A DNA stretch of 64,000 bases from Henriciella algicola (lineage in GTDB: Bacteria > Pseudomonadota > Alphaproteobacteria > Caulobacterales > Hyphomonadaceae). Shown one piece after another: positions 16,051-25,694 of the stretch. A program made the position numbers and the translations under genes. The stretch's first letter is position 1; every line of letters begins with the position of its first letter. The notes below the pieces were generated by a model that ran no database searches, had not been told where the DNA came from, and saw only the letters and a list, made by a program, of their open reading frames with translations. Where the stretch lies: positions 186,001 through 250,000 of the forward strand of contig NZ_QWGA01000006.1 of the NCBI RefSeq assembly GCF_003576245.1, written 5' to 3'.

Positions 16051-17268
16051 TCAGGCAAAATGCAGCCGGCGGTACTTGCCCTTGAAATAAAGGAGCGGGT
16101 CGCGGCGCGGTTCATACTTTGCGCGCTCCACCTTGCCGATGAGGATCACATGGTCCCCGCCATCATGCAGGTCGAACTTGATACATTCGAAATTGGCGAG
16201 AGCGCCTGAAATGAGCGGCGAGCCGTACTGACCTTCCTGCCATGGCGTCTGCGAGAACCTGTCCTCGCCCGGCATCGCGAATGTGTTGGAGACAGGCTGC
16301 TGACCGATGTGCAGGACGTTGACGGCAAAGCGCTGAGAAGCTTCGAGCGCAGCGAGGCTGGACGAGCTTTTGGCGATGCAGACCAGCAGGAGCGGAGGGT
16401 CGAGCGAGACCGACGTGAAAGAGTTCGCCGTGAGACCGACAGGCTCACCTTCTGCCGACATGGTGGTGACGACCGTCACCCCGGTCGCAAAGCAGCCGAG
16501 CGCGTCGCGCAGTGTGCGGGCGTCCGATCCCTGCTTGTAGTCAGGCATCACGCGCGGCACGCGGCGTTCAAGAAAATCGAGCAAGACAGCGCTGAAGGCA
16601 TCGGAGCGGTCGAACACGGCGAGGTGGCCGGCATCTTCGATCTCTGCGAACTCTGCGGTGGCGACCTTCTCGACGAAGCGGTTTGCGGCGTCGCGGTTGC
16701 CAAAGCTGCTGAGGGCGCCGCGGACGAAAAGGACCGGCACCTTCAGGCCGGAGGCGGCGAGCGAAATACGCTCGCTCGACTTTTCGACATCGATCACGTC
16801 ACCGAAGACCGGATCGACATTTTCTGTCTGAGCAGGGGCAGAACGGATAGAGGCCGCGAGTGCACCAGCGGTGCGAAGGTCAATCTCTGGCGGAGCATCT
16901 GCGAGAACGAGGCCCGATGCGAGGTGGCCGCCGTCCTCCCCGATTGCCGTCAGCGCGATCCAGCCGCCAAGCCCTGCCCCGACAACTACGGGACGCGACG
17001 CAAGCTGCGCGAGCACGGCGCGCAAATCCTCGACGCAGGCGTCAAATTCATAGCGCGCATCTTCGGAGCGGGCACTGCGGCCATGGCCGCGAAGATCGAG
17101 GCTGATGACATGGCGGCCCGCCTTCACCAGTGCATCGGCCGTCTCCTGCCAGACGTGACGGGTCTGCCCGCCGCCATGCAGCAGGAGGACGGACGGGTCT
17201 TCATCTGAGCCGCGCATGTCCGCACTGAGGAGAAGACCGCCGAAGCCTTTGAATTCGCGTTCTGCCAT
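16051..17268 (-). CDS. Fusion of inactive alpha/beta-hydrolase-like domain and flavin reductase
   Basis: A 405-residue two-domain protein. Residues about 1-238 have the alpha/beta-hydrolase fold (VLLLHGGGQTRHVWQETADA, then LDLRGHGRS). At the nucleophile elbow the usual G-x-S-x-G reads G-A-G-L-G (residues 97-101), so the catalytic serine is glycine. The acid-loop aspartate also appears replaced (GALSSFG); the histidine remains (AGHLAVF, His215). Residues about 248-405 are a flavin-reductase domain (LGCFATGVTVVTT, VGLTANSFTSVSLDPPLLL, FAVNVL), which reduces FMN or FAD with NAD(P)H to supply a monooxygenase. The hydrolase part may bind substrate or partner rather than cleave. I chose the ATG at 17268; the TTG just before it is less likely. 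The partner oxygenase is not nearby. Confidence 0.85.
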   Translation of the reverse strand: MAEREFKGFGGLLLSADMRGSDEDPSVLLLHGGGQTRHVWQETADALVKAGRHVISLDLRGHGRSARSEDARYEFDACVEDLRAVLAQLASRPVVVGAGLGGWIALTAIGEDGGHLASGLVLADAPPEIDLRTAGALAASIRSAPAQTENVDPVFGDVIDVEKSSERISLAASGLKVPVLFVRGALSSFGNRDAANRFVEKVATAEFAEIEDAGHLAVFDRSDAFSAVLLDFLERRVPRVMPDYKQGSDARTLRDALGCFATGVTVVTTMSAEGEPVGLTANSFTSVSLDPPLLLVCIAKSSSSLAALEASQRFAVNVLHIGQQPVSNTFAMPGEDRFSQTPWQEGQYGSPLISGALANFECIKFDLHDGGDHVILIGKVERAKYEPRRDPLLYFKGKYRRLHFA

Positions 17269-17490
17269 CAATCCTGCCCGTTGCCTCTCGAGACCTTGCT
17301 CACTGCCTCATTTAGGGCGCTTTACCAATCCGCGAAGGGGAGAAACATTGGCAGAAACAGTCGATTGCTTCATCGCCAGCGGTTTAACTTATTCGCGTAA
17401 TCGGCGACATGGATCGACGAGCCGGGCAAGTTTGGTTACTAACTCATGAAGGGCTGCGCATGAGACGCCGTTACTGGAAAGGATATCAGG

Positions 17491-17985
17491 ATGAGCGATC
17501 AAACAGGATCACGCAGATCCCGGCCAAAGATGGGGACCTTTAGACGGATTGAGACGATCACGCCGCTGCTCGTTTTCCCGCTGATTGCCTATGTCATCAT
17601 AGCTGTCATTGCTGGCGGGCAACATATGGATGAAACGCCGGCCATTGCGGGCAATCTCAACGCGACGCTGTTCTCTGTGCCGATGGTGTCGGGTGTCAGC
17701 TGGAAGATGCGGTTGGGGGACATCTTGCTGCTAGTCTCTCTAGTACTTCTGTCCATCGAGATCATGAAGGCGACAAGCTCGCGCTCCAGCGCCATGGTCA
17801 ATCATATGGCGTCGATGGCGGTACTGCTGACCTGCATCGTCTGCTTCATCCTATTCGCTAATTTCGCGACAGCGACCTTTTTCCTCTTCACCTGTATCGC
17901 GCTCATCGACGTGATGGTGGGTGTGATTGTGAGCATCGTGTCCGCACGCCGCGACTTCGGCGTTGGCGACGGCTTCGGCAGCTAA
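17491..17985 (+). CDS. Small four-helix inner-membrane protein of unknown function
   Basis: A 164-residue protein with a basic N-terminus (GSRRSRPKMGTFRR) and four hydrophobic segments at about 25-43, 73-90, 106-123 and 125-148. There is no catalytic motif. It resembles conserved alphaproteobacterial membrane proteins without known function. AAGGATATCAGG precedes the ATG. It is transcribed alone, with a strong terminator placed inside the tail of the convergent RND gene. Confidence 0.75.
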   Translation: MSDQTGSRRSRPKMGTFRRIETITPLLVFPLIAYVIIAVIAGGQHMDETPAIAGNLNATLFSVPMVSGVSWKMRLGDILLLVSLVLLSIEIMKATSSRSSAMVNHMASMAVLLTCIVCFILFANFATATFFLFTCIALIDVMVGVIVSIVSARRDFGVGDGFGS

Positions 17986-18000
17986 GTCTCAGACTTCAGA

Positions 18001-21000
18001 TCATGATGCGGGCGCAGCGTTTTCGCTGCGCCCTTTTTCATTGTCAGTGCGCATGTCAGGCACACCGAATATCCGCAGATGGATCGTCAGGAGGGCTGGC
18101 AGCATAAAGACGAGCAGGAAGGTCCCGATCAGAATGCCGAAACCGAGCGAGATAGCTGTCGGGATCAGGAATTGGGCCTGGATGCTTGTCTCGAGAATGA
18201 TTGGCGTCACGCCAAGGAACGTCGTGAGCGTGGTCAGCAGGATCGCCCTGAAACGGTCCAGCATGGCCGACACGACAGCCTCCACAGGCTCTTCGCCATT
18301 CTCAAGCCGCTCATTGAGGAAGTCAGTCACCATCAGCGACGCGTTGATGATCACGCCCGAGAGGCCGATGATGCCGAAGAAGGACAGGAGCGTCAGGTCC
18401 GCGCCGAGCAGGCCATGTCCGATCAGTGCGCCCACATAGCCGAACGGGATCGCGCCCATGATGACGAGCGGCTGGCTGTACGAGCGGAAGTTGAGCGCCA
18501 GCAGGCTGTAGATCACGATCAGTGCCAGCATGAAGTTCCGCGCGAGCACAGGCTGGGCTTCGGCCTGGTCTTCCTGATCGCCGGAGACCTGCATGGTCAG
18601 GTTCTCGTATTCCTGCTGCAGTTGCGGCAGGGCCTGCTCGAACATGTAGGCGGAGACCGTGTCGGCGGTGGTCACATCTTCGTCGACGAAGGCATTTAGC
18701 GAGTAGATCCGCCGCCCGTTCACGCGGTTGATAGCCGCCGGTGCTGGCGCGATGGTGAGGTCGGCGAGCGCATCCATCGGGATATAACCTTCCCCGACCT
18801 TCACACGCAGGCGTTTCAGGGTTTCCAGAGACGCGCGCTCACCCTCTGGCAGACGGACGCGCACCGGTATTTCCTCTCGGTCGCGCTGGATGCGGACGGC
18901 CTCTGCGCCGAAGAAGGCGGCTCGAACTTCTCTCGCAAGATCATTCTGGGTCAGGCCATAATTACGCGCGAGCGGTTTCAGCTGGATCTGGACTTCCTCA
19001 GTGGTGCGAAAACGGTCGTCGCGAACATCATAGACGCCGGGGCGGCTTTCGAGCGCGCGTCGAAGCTCCAGCACGGCCTCGCGTGTCTCCTCGTCCGTGC
19101 GTGCAGATATCTGGAGCTGGATCGGCGCGCCGGGGCTCACCAGGTCAGAGGTGAAGGTGAGCTTTTCAGCGCCCGGAATGCGGCCAACCTGCTCACGCCA
19201 GGCGCGCTCAAAATCGCGCGCACCGAAGTCGCGGCTGCTGGATTCCTGAAGCTGCGCGACCACAAAAGCGCGGTTGCCTGAGATGGCGCCAGCGCCGCCG
19301 CCCGTCGCATTGGCCTCATTGCCGCCGAGCGGCTCTGCGATTTGCCAGAGAACGCCGACCAATCCGTCTTCTACCGCTGTTACATCCGCGATCGCTGCGG
19401 AGGCTGCCTCCTCGATTTGAAGGGCAAAGCGCCTCGTCTGTTCTTCGGAGCTGCCCTCAGCCAGTTCAAGCTCAGCGGTGACGTAGTCGCCTTCGACCGC
19501 CGGGAAGAAGATGAATTTGACATAGCCACTCGCGGTCAGCGCCTGTGTGGCGAAGAGGATGCCGAAGCCCATCATGAGCACCATGGCCGGGCGAAGGACG
19601 ACGAACTGCATCGCCTTCTTCAGCGGGCCAGCAGAAAATTTGCGGAGCGCGCCGGCAACGCGGTCTCGCACCGGGTCTGCAAAGCGGCGGGGCGAATACC
19701 GTCCCGGCGGATCATCGCTGAGATGAGAGAGGTGGCGCGGCAGCACGAAAAGGCTTTCGACCAGCGACAGGAAGAGGAGCACGATCACGACGGCTGAGAC
19801 CTGCCCCAGGAATTGTCCGAACAGACCAGGCACGAGCAGGATAGGAACGAAGGCCGTCATGGTGGTTGAGACCGAGAAGAGCACTGGCCGCGCCACCCGC
19901 GTTACACCGAGACGCGCAGCTTCCATCTGGCCTGCCCCGGCGCGCCAGTTGGCGTGGATATTCTCCCCCACCACGATGGCGTCATCGACGATGATACCGA
20001 TGGCCAGGATGAAGCCGAACAGCGAGAGCTGGTTGATGGTGATGCCGAAGATGAGCATCGGGAAGAAAGCGCCGACAAAGCTGACACCCACCCCCAGCGC
20101 GACCCAGAAAGCGATCCTGATGTCGAGGAAGAGCAGGAGCAGCAGCGTCACCAGCACCAGGCCCAGCACGGCGTTGCGGACCAGCAGGTCGATGCGCGAG
20201 CGAAGGTTTACCGCCTCGTCGCGCCAGAGCACGTAGTCGACGTTACCAGGCAAGGCGGCATCAATCTCGGTCTCGAGATAGCTGCGCACGATCCGGGCAT
20301 TATCGAGCGTCTTTTCGCGGCCCACACGGAAAACCGAAACGGTTACCGCAGGCTCACCTGCATAATTGGCTTCCACAGGATCATCGGAGAGCCCGTCATG
20401 AATGACGGCGATATCTGCCAGATAGATTGGCGCGCCGTTGCGCCCGGCCCCAACCACGATGTTCTCGAACTCAGCGCCGGTACGCCGCTCTCCTACTGCG
20501 CGCACGCGCAATAGTTGGCGGTCATTCTCTATTTCGCCGGCGGACAGGTCGACGCTCTGCTGGGAAATGACCTGCGCAATCGATGTCAGGCTCAAATCGC
20601 GGGCGCGAAGCTCTTCTTCGGAAATCGCGATTTCGATCAGATAATCTGCGACGCCGCCGATCTCGACCAGGGAGAGACCATCCTTGGCAGCCAGCTCGCG
20701 CCGGACGCGATCAGCGGCCTGTTTCAGGGTCTGCCGATCAACATCACCATGCAGGATGATCTGCGAGACGAGTTCGTCTGGCTCGACTTCGGTAATTTGC
20801 GGCGCTTCAGCGGCTTGTGGGAAAACAGTGATGCGGCCAATTTCGTTCTTCACCTCGTCCAGCATCTCGGAGAGGTCTTCGCTTTCGGGGATATCGACGA
20901 CGACATTGCCGACGCCCGAAGCAGCGAGGCTGGTGATCTTGTCGATGCCCTCAAGGCCTTCAAGGCGCTCTTCAATGGGGCGAACAATCGATGTCTCAAC

Positions 21001-21177
21001 GTCCTCCGGCGTGGCGCCCGGATAAGGCACGGTAACGGAGATGTTGTAGGTTTCGATTGGCGGGAAAACGCGCACATTCAGCGCTGACAGGGACGCGACC
21101 CCGGATATTACGAGGAACACCATCAGGAGGTTTGCCGCCACCCTGTTGGCGAGGACGCCCTCAATCATCCGGATCAA
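18001..21177 (-). CDS. RND efflux pump inner-membrane transporter
   Basis: A 1058-residue AcrB/MexB-type transporter with 12 membrane spans, two large periplasmic porter loops and the proton-relay pair Asp398-Asp399 (AIGIIVDDAIVVGENI) in the fourth span. The family exports drugs, detergents, lipids or metabolites in exchange for protons, together with an adaptor and an outer-membrane channel, both present next door. I kept the TTG start at 21177 because AGGAGA lies seven bases upstream and it overlaps the adaptor stop codon by four bases; an ATG at 21168 is possible. There is no adjacent TetR- or MarR-type repressor, so control is not local or is constitutive. The last codons overlap the terminator of the convergent gene. 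Confidence 0.94.
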   Translation of the reverse strand: MIRMIEGVLANRVAANLLMVFLVISGVASLSALNVRVFPPIETYNISVTVPYPGATPEDVETSIVRPIEERLEGLEGIDKITSLAASGVGNVVVDIPESEDLSEMLDEVKNEIGRITVFPQAAEAPQITEVEPDELVSQIILHGDVDRQTLKQAADRVRRELAAKDGLSLVEIGGVADYLIEIAISEEELRARDLSLTSIAQVISQQSVDLSAGEIENDRQLLRVRAVGERRTGAEFENIVVGAGRNGAPIYLADIAVIHDGLSDDPVEANYAGEPAVTVSVFRVGREKTLDNARIVRSYLETEIDAALPGNVDYVLWRDEAVNLRSRIDLLVRNAVLGLVLVTLLLLLFLDIRIAFWVALGVGVSFVGAFFPMLIFGITINQLSLFGFILAIGIIVDDAIVVGENIHANWRAGAGQMEAARLGVTRVARPVLFSVSTTMTAFVPILLVPGLFGQFLGQVSAVVIVLLFLSLVESLFVLPRHLSHLSDDPPGRYSPRRFADPVRDRVAGALRKFSAGPLKKAMQFVVLRPAMVLMMGFGILFATQALTASGYVKFIFFPAVEGDYVTAELELAEGSSEEQTRRFALQIEEAASAAIADVTAVEDGLVGVLWQIAEPLGGNEANATGGGAGAISGNRAFVVAQLQESSSRDFGARDFERAWREQVGRIPGAEKLTFTSDLVSPGAPIQLQISARTDEETREAVLELRRALESRPGVYDVRDDRFRTTEEVQIQLKPLARNYGLTQNDLAREVRAAFFGAEAVRIQRDREEIPVRVRLPEGERASLETLKRLRVKVGEGYIPMDALADLTIAPAPAAINRVNGRRIYSLNAFVDEDVTTADTVSAYMFEQALPQLQQEYENLTMQVSGDQEDQAEAQPVLARNFMLALIVIYSLLALNFRSYSQPLVIMGAIPFGYVGALIGHGLLGADLTLLSFFGIIGLSGVIINASLMVTDFLNERLENGEEPVEAVVSAMLDRFRAILLTTLTTFLGVTPIILETSIQAQFLIPTAISLGFGILIGTFLLVFMLPALLTIHLRIFGVPDMRTDNEKGRSENAAPAS
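18010..18038 (+). terminator. Rho-independent terminator embedded in the RND gene tail
   Basis: GGGCGCAGCG pairs with CGCTGCGCCC around a TTTT loop and is followed by TTTTT on the plus strand. It terminates the small membrane-protein gene ending at 17985. The same bases code for the last residues of the RND transporter on the other strand. Confidence 0.88.
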
Positions 21178-22364
21178 GACTGGGTCTCCTGAAGATGCAC
21201 ACGCATGCCGTCGATTTCTTCCGCCAGCACTGTCAGCATCAGCCTGTCACCAGTTGAGAGTTTAGGCGCGCGGATCAGAACGCCGTCTTCATCACGGTCC
21301 ACTGTTTCCACATCGACGCGGCGAATCTGCTCATCCGTGCCGACCACCCAGACGAAGGTGTCCTGACGAACCGCACCATCTGGCACCAACCACATCGGCA
21401 TTTCGGACCGCCCCTCAATCAGCAGGTCCATGTAGTCGCCCGCGAAGATATCCCCCTCGTTCTCTGGAGCGAAGGCGTCGGGAAATACGGCGATCACCGT
21501 CGCCGTACGCGACTGCTGATCAATTTCCGGAGAAAATTCAGCAAGATATCCATCGATATCTGTTGCGCCGAGTGAACTTGAATTCGGTACGGCCCTGACG
21601 GGGAGGCGTGCGTCCCCGCGCGCGGCCAATGCACTGCGAACAGCCCTCACATCCTTGGCAGGTAGGCCGGCCTGTATCTCTCCCTCCCCCGCGCTGATGA
21701 GCCGGGCGAGCGGCTGGCCGGGTGAAACAAACCTCCCTGGCGCGACCGTTTCAGATACGACTATGGCGTCAAATGGCGATACGATCGCGGTTTTCTGAAG
21801 GTCACGACGGGCGATGACGAGTTGCGATCTCGCCTGCCTGACGCCGGCTTCGGCATCCTCATAGGCGGCGATCGCCTGTTCGGCCGCTTTCTCAGGTGAG
21901 GCGCCAATATCTGCCAAATTGATCTGCCGGTCGCGTTCGGCTTCGGCCTGGTTGAGGCGGGCCTCTGCCGTCGCCAGCTGCGCCTGCGCGCGCTCTACAT
22001 TGGCGCGGAGATTGCCGTCATCGATCTGAAGGATGGTCTCACCCCGGGCGATCCGTCCGCCCGCTTGAAGGTCTGGATTAACGTCAGTCACCTTGCCGGA
22101 TACTTCACCAACAAGATCCAGCCTCTCGCGGGGCTGAATGCGGCCCGGTGCGCGCACCATGAATGTCAACCCCGCCTGTCTCGGACGTACGGTTTCGACG
22201 TAAGGAATACTGTCCTCCTGCGCGACGGCGTCCTCTGCCGGGGCATTGGCTGCGCCCGCCAACGTCATGATCACAATACCGAGAACGAGCACACCAAGCC
22301 CGGCGACGATCCAGATCCAGCTTGGCTTTTTTCTGGATTCCGGCGATCGGTATTCATCAGACAT
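21174..22364 (-). CDS. RND efflux periplasmic adaptor (membrane-fusion protein)
   Basis: A 396-residue HlyD/AcrA-type adaptor with an N-terminal membrane anchor (WIWIVAGLGVLVLGIVIMTL, about 17-36). It then has a split biotinyl-lipoyl domain (GEVSGKVTDVNPDLQAGGRI and KTAIVSPFDAIVVSETVAPG), an alpha-helical hairpin at about 115-190 rich in Ala, Glu and Gln, and beta-barrel and membrane-proximal domains. It links the inner-membrane pump to the outer-membrane channel. It precedes and overlaps the RND gene by four bases and diverges from the channel gene, so one control region probably serves all three. Confidence 0.92.
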   Translation of the reverse strand: MSDEYRSPESRKKPSWIWIVAGLGVLVLGIVIMTLAGAANAPAEDAVAQEDSIPYVETVRPRQAGLTFMVRAPGRIQPRERLDLVGEVSGKVTDVNPDLQAGGRIARGETILQIDDGNLRANVERAQAQLATAEARLNQAEAERDRQINLADIGASPEKAAEQAIAAYEDAEAGVRQARSQLVIARRDLQKTAIVSPFDAIVVSETVAPGRFVSPGQPLARLISAGEGEIQAGLPAKDVRAVRSALAARGDARLPVRAVPNSSSLGATDIDGYLAEFSPEIDQQSRTATVIAVFPDAFAPENEGDIFAGDYMDLLIEGRSEMPMWLVPDGAVRQDTFVWVVGTDEQIRRVDVETVDRDEDGVLIRAPKLSTGDRLMLTVLAEEIDGMRVHLQETQS

Positions 22365-22462
22365 GGCGATTTTGATCTCGTTGAGGCATTAGGTCTCTTG
22401 TTCGACTGGATATAGATCGACAGGGTACGGGCAAGATGTCAGCCAGCCGCAGGACGTTGAAT

Positions 22463-23893
22463 ATGAAAAACCTGCTTCGGATTTCGGCGGTTGCCGCTTG
22501 CGCATTATTCCTCTCCGCATGCCTGACCGTTGGCCCCGAATATGAACCACCAGAGACAGAAGTCTATCAGGATAGTTGGGTCGCCGGAGATTTAGCCGTA
22601 CTTGCGCCCGGTCAGTTGCCGCGATCAGACTGGTGGACCGCATTCGACGACGAGCTGCTGACAGCGCTGATCAGCGACGCAAAAGCGCGCAACCCCAGCA
22701 TTGATGAAGCCGCCGCGAATGTCGCGGGTGCGCAGGCCGCCCTCGGCGCCGCGCGGTCCGCGGGCCTGCCTATGGGCGCGCTTAACGCGTCGGTGGTGCG
22801 CCAGAAACAGTCGGCCGCAAGTCTTGGAGCGAATGTCCCGTTCGAGTTCGGGGCCCAGACGCTTTACTCAACGGGCGCTGAACTCAGCTGGCAGGCAGAC
22901 CTGTTCGGGCGCACTGCGAATGGCATCGCGCAGGCAGAAGCCGCGCTCGGCGGGCGCGAAGCTGTCGCCGCCGATGCCGCACGGGCCATCATCGCTGAAA
23001 CGGCGCGCACCTATCTAACACTTCGCGAACTCGATGCCCGCATTTCGGTGAATGAAGAGAATGTAGAGCGCCAGGAGGATGTACTTGGCCTGACCATTCG
23101 CCTGCGTGAAGCGGGCGAGGTGGCTGATATCGATGTCGAGCGCCAAACCAATCTGGTGCAGACAACCAAGGCCGCGATCAGCGCGCTGAAAGCGGCGCGC
23201 GCGCAGACCGTTACGGGTCTAGCCCGCCTAACAGGTCATACTCTGCCTGATTTTTATGAGGCTTACCCGGCACTTCAGCCGGGCGGGTCCGTGGAACTCG
23301 AGCCGGTCGAGGCTTTTGGGCCTGTAGAAATTGGCGAACCGAAGGAGCTACTGCGACGCCGGCCCGATATCCGCGCCGCCGAACGCCAGCTGGCCGCCGC
23401 AACCTACAGGGTCGGCATTGAGACAGCTGACCTCTATCCAAGTCTGACGCTATCGGGACAGGCCAATTTCCAGTCCGGCGATGTTGGTGAACTCTTCAGT
23501 GCCGATGCGCTAGGGTATAATTTCGGCCCGCGGCTTAGCTGGGGCATTTTCAACCTGCCGCTGACCCGCGCCCAGATCGAGCAGGCCGAAGCAGACGTTG
23601 AGGCCGCGCGCGCAAACTTTGAGGCCGCAGTCCTCGACGCGCTGACCGAAACGGAGGCCGCCCTCCTCGCTTACAATTATGCGGTTGAAGAAACCGCCTT
23701 CCGCTCTGGCGCGCTCACGGCTGCGACACGGGCCCGCGACCTGATCGAAATCCGCTACCGCGAGGGCGCCGAAAGCCTGCTCAGCCTCATAGACGCTCAA
23801 CGGCAGACCCTGTCGGCGGAAGATGGGGAAATTCAGGCCCGCTACGAAGCGCTCCGCCGGCGCGTCGGCATATACGCCGCCTTTGGAGGCTGA
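22463..23893 (+). CDS. Outer-membrane efflux lipoprotein (NodT/OprM family)
   Basis: A 476-residue TolC-like channel subunit. From the ATG at 22463 the signal ends with the lipobox L-S-A-C (Cys20), as in NodT/OprM proteins, followed by TVGPEYEPPE, the usual start of the mature chain. It has two internally similar halves of long coiled helices, with LLRRRPDIRAAERQLAAATY and YREGAESLLSLIDAQRQTL as typical family stretches. It completes the RND system encoded divergently. An in-frame ATG at 22436 would add nine residues, but AGGA is better placed for 22463. Confidence 0.92.
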   Translation: MKNLLRISAVAACALFLSACLTVGPEYEPPETEVYQDSWVAGDLAVLAPGQLPRSDWWTAFDDELLTALISDAKARNPSIDEAAANVAGAQAALGAARSAGLPMGALNASVVRQKQSAASLGANVPFEFGAQTLYSTGAELSWQADLFGRTANGIAQAEAALGGREAVAADAARAIIAETARTYLTLRELDARISVNEENVERQEDVLGLTIRLREAGEVADIDVERQTNLVQTTKAAISALKAARAQTVTGLARLTGHTLPDFYEAYPALQPGGSVELEPVEAFGPVEIGEPKELLRRRPDIRAAERQLAAATYRVGIETADLYPSLTLSGQANFQSGDVGELFSADALGYNFGPRLSWGIFNLPLTRAQIEQAEADVEAARANFEAAVLDALTETEAALLAYNYAVEETAFRSGALTAATRARDLIEIRYREGAESLLSLIDAQRQTLSAEDGEIQARYEALRRRVGIYAAFGG

Positions 23894-23964
23894 CGCCGCG
23901 TCCGGTGTTTTCGTAGGGCCAACTCAGTGTAAGAGTGGCCCAAACATAAAACACAGGGCGGAAC

Positions 23965-25656
23965 ATGTACTACGCGGAACTCAAACGGGCCAAAAGCGAA
24001 CTCACCGGCCCAGGCGGCGACTTTGAAATCGTCGAACAGGAAATTCTTGGCAACCGGATCCGGGCCTGGAAGACTGCTCCGCCAAGCGTGCGTGAAGTCT
24101 GGCTCTCGACGCTTGAATTCGCTGACCGCGACTATCTGGTCTATCACGACGAAAAGCTGACCTATGGCGAGACGCATGCGCTCTCCAACTCGGTCGCAAA
24201 CTGGCTGTTCAAGCAGGGCGTGAAGCCCGGCGACCGCGTCGCGATCTCCATGCGCAATTTCCCTGAATGGATGATTATCTACTGGGCCTGCTGCGCGGTC
24301 GGCATCACCGTTGTGGGCATGAACGCCTGGTGGACCGCTGAGGAGATGGCTTACGCACTCAAGGACTCCGACCCGGCTGTCCTTTTCCTCGATGAGGAAC
24401 GCCTCGCCCGCGTGCGCCAGAAGCCGGACATGGTACAGGGCGCCAAACTCGTCGGTGTCCGCCTTGATGAGGTCCCTGAGGACGTTATCGACTGGAAAGA
24501 CGTCATTGCGACGGGCGGCGACCTTCCTGATGTCACCGTCGACCCGAACAGCGACGCCTGCATCTTCTACACCTCCGGCACCACCGGCTTTCCGAAGGGC
24601 GCACAGCTGACCCATCGCGGCTGCGTTTCGAACCTCTATAATATGCTCTATGCCCGCGCCTCGTCAGCGCTGGCGGTGATGTATGCGACAGGTGAGGTGC
24701 CGCCTGATCCACCGCCTGTGCCGGTGACGCTGATCAATACGCCCCTCTTCCACGTGACGGCCAATAATTGCGCCGCCTATGCGGTGACTGCCGCAGGCGG
24801 CAAGATGGTGCTGATGTACAAATGGGAAGCGGGCGAAGCGCTCCGCCTCATAGAGAAGCATCGTATCATGACGGTGAGCGGCGTGCCGGTCATGGCGCGC
24901 GAGCTGATCAATCATCCCGATTTCGACAAGACTGATACATCCAGCCTCCTCGCGCTTGGCGGCGGCGGGGCGCAGGTCCCGCCGGACCTCGTGCTGGCTA
25001 TTGAGAAAAAGGTCGCAACGGCCCGCCCGAACACCGGATACGGTATGACGGAAACCTGCGGGATCATCACCTCCATCGCTGCCGACTTCTATGTGGACAA
25101 GCCAGATAGCGCAGGCCCGGCCATGCCGAGCTATGAAGCCAAATGCGTCGACCCTGATGGCAATGAAGTCCCGACCGGTGAGCGCGGTGAGCTCTGGGTG
25201 CGCGGGTCCTCGGTCATCAAGGGGTATATCAACCGACCTGAGGCGACGGCGGAGACCATCACGGATGGTGGATGGCTGCACACAGGTGACATCGCCAAGA
25301 TGGATGAGGATGGCTTCATCTATATCGTGGACCGCAAGAAGGACATGGTCCTGCGCGGCGGTGAGAACATCTATTGCGCCGAGGTCGAAGCGGCCCTCTA
25401 CCGCCACGATGACGTCGCCGAATGCTCTGTCTTTGGCATCCCGGATGAGCGGCTTGGCGAAGAAGTCGGCGCGGCCATCGTCGCAAAGCCCGGCAGGAAC
25501 GTCACCGAAGACGCGATCCGCGAGCACTGCGCCGCAATCATGGCGAAGCACAAGGTGCCTCGTTACATCTGGATCCTTGATGAGCCCCTGCCCCGTAATG
25601 CCAGCGGCAAGTTCCTCAAGCGTGAGCTACGCGACAGGCTGAGCGCGAATATCTAG
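23965..25656 (+). CDS. AMP-binding acyl-CoA synthetase
   Basis: A 563-residue member of the ANL superfamily. It has the phosphate loop YTSGTTGFPKG (from about residue 202), the adenine motif GYGMTETCG, the hinge GWLHTGDIAKMDEDGFIYIV followed by DRKKDM, and the C-terminal catalytic lysine in PRNASGKFLKREL. The family activates a carboxylic acid with ATP and joins it to CoA. Length and motifs fit medium- or long-chain fatty acids or related side-chain acids; the exact acid is not determinable. An acyl-CoA dehydrogenase gene lies 0.9 kb downstream, separated by a LuxR-type regulator on the other strand, so the three may form one acyl-catabolic locus. Confidence 0.93.
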   Translation: MYYAELKRAKSELTGPGGDFEIVEQEILGNRIRAWKTAPPSVREVWLSTLEFADRDYLVYHDEKLTYGETHALSNSVANWLFKQGVKPGDRVAISMRNFPEWMIIYWACCAVGITVVGMNAWWTAEEMAYALKDSDPAVLFLDEERLARVRQKPDMVQGAKLVGVRLDEVPEDVIDWKDVIATGGDLPDVTVDPNSDACIFYTSGTTGFPKGAQLTHRGCVSNLYNMLYARASSALAVMYATGEVPPDPPPVPVTLINTPLFHVTANNCAAYAVTAAGGKMVLMYKWEAGEALRLIEKHRIMTVSGVPVMARELINHPDFDKTDTSSLLALGGGGAQVPPDLVLAIEKKVATARPNTGYGMTETCGIITSIAADFYVDKPDSAGPAMPSYEAKCVDPDGNEVPTGERGELWVRGSSVIKGYINRPEATAETITDGGWLHTGDIAKMDEDGFIYIVDRKKDMVLRGGENIYCAEVEAALYRHDDVAECSVFGIPDERLGEEVGAAIVAKPGRNVTEDAIREHCAAIMAKHKVPRYIWILDEPLPRNASGKFLKRELRDRLSANI

Positions 25657-25694
25657 ACCTGCGGGATGACGCCGAGCCGAAAGGTCCGGCGGGC

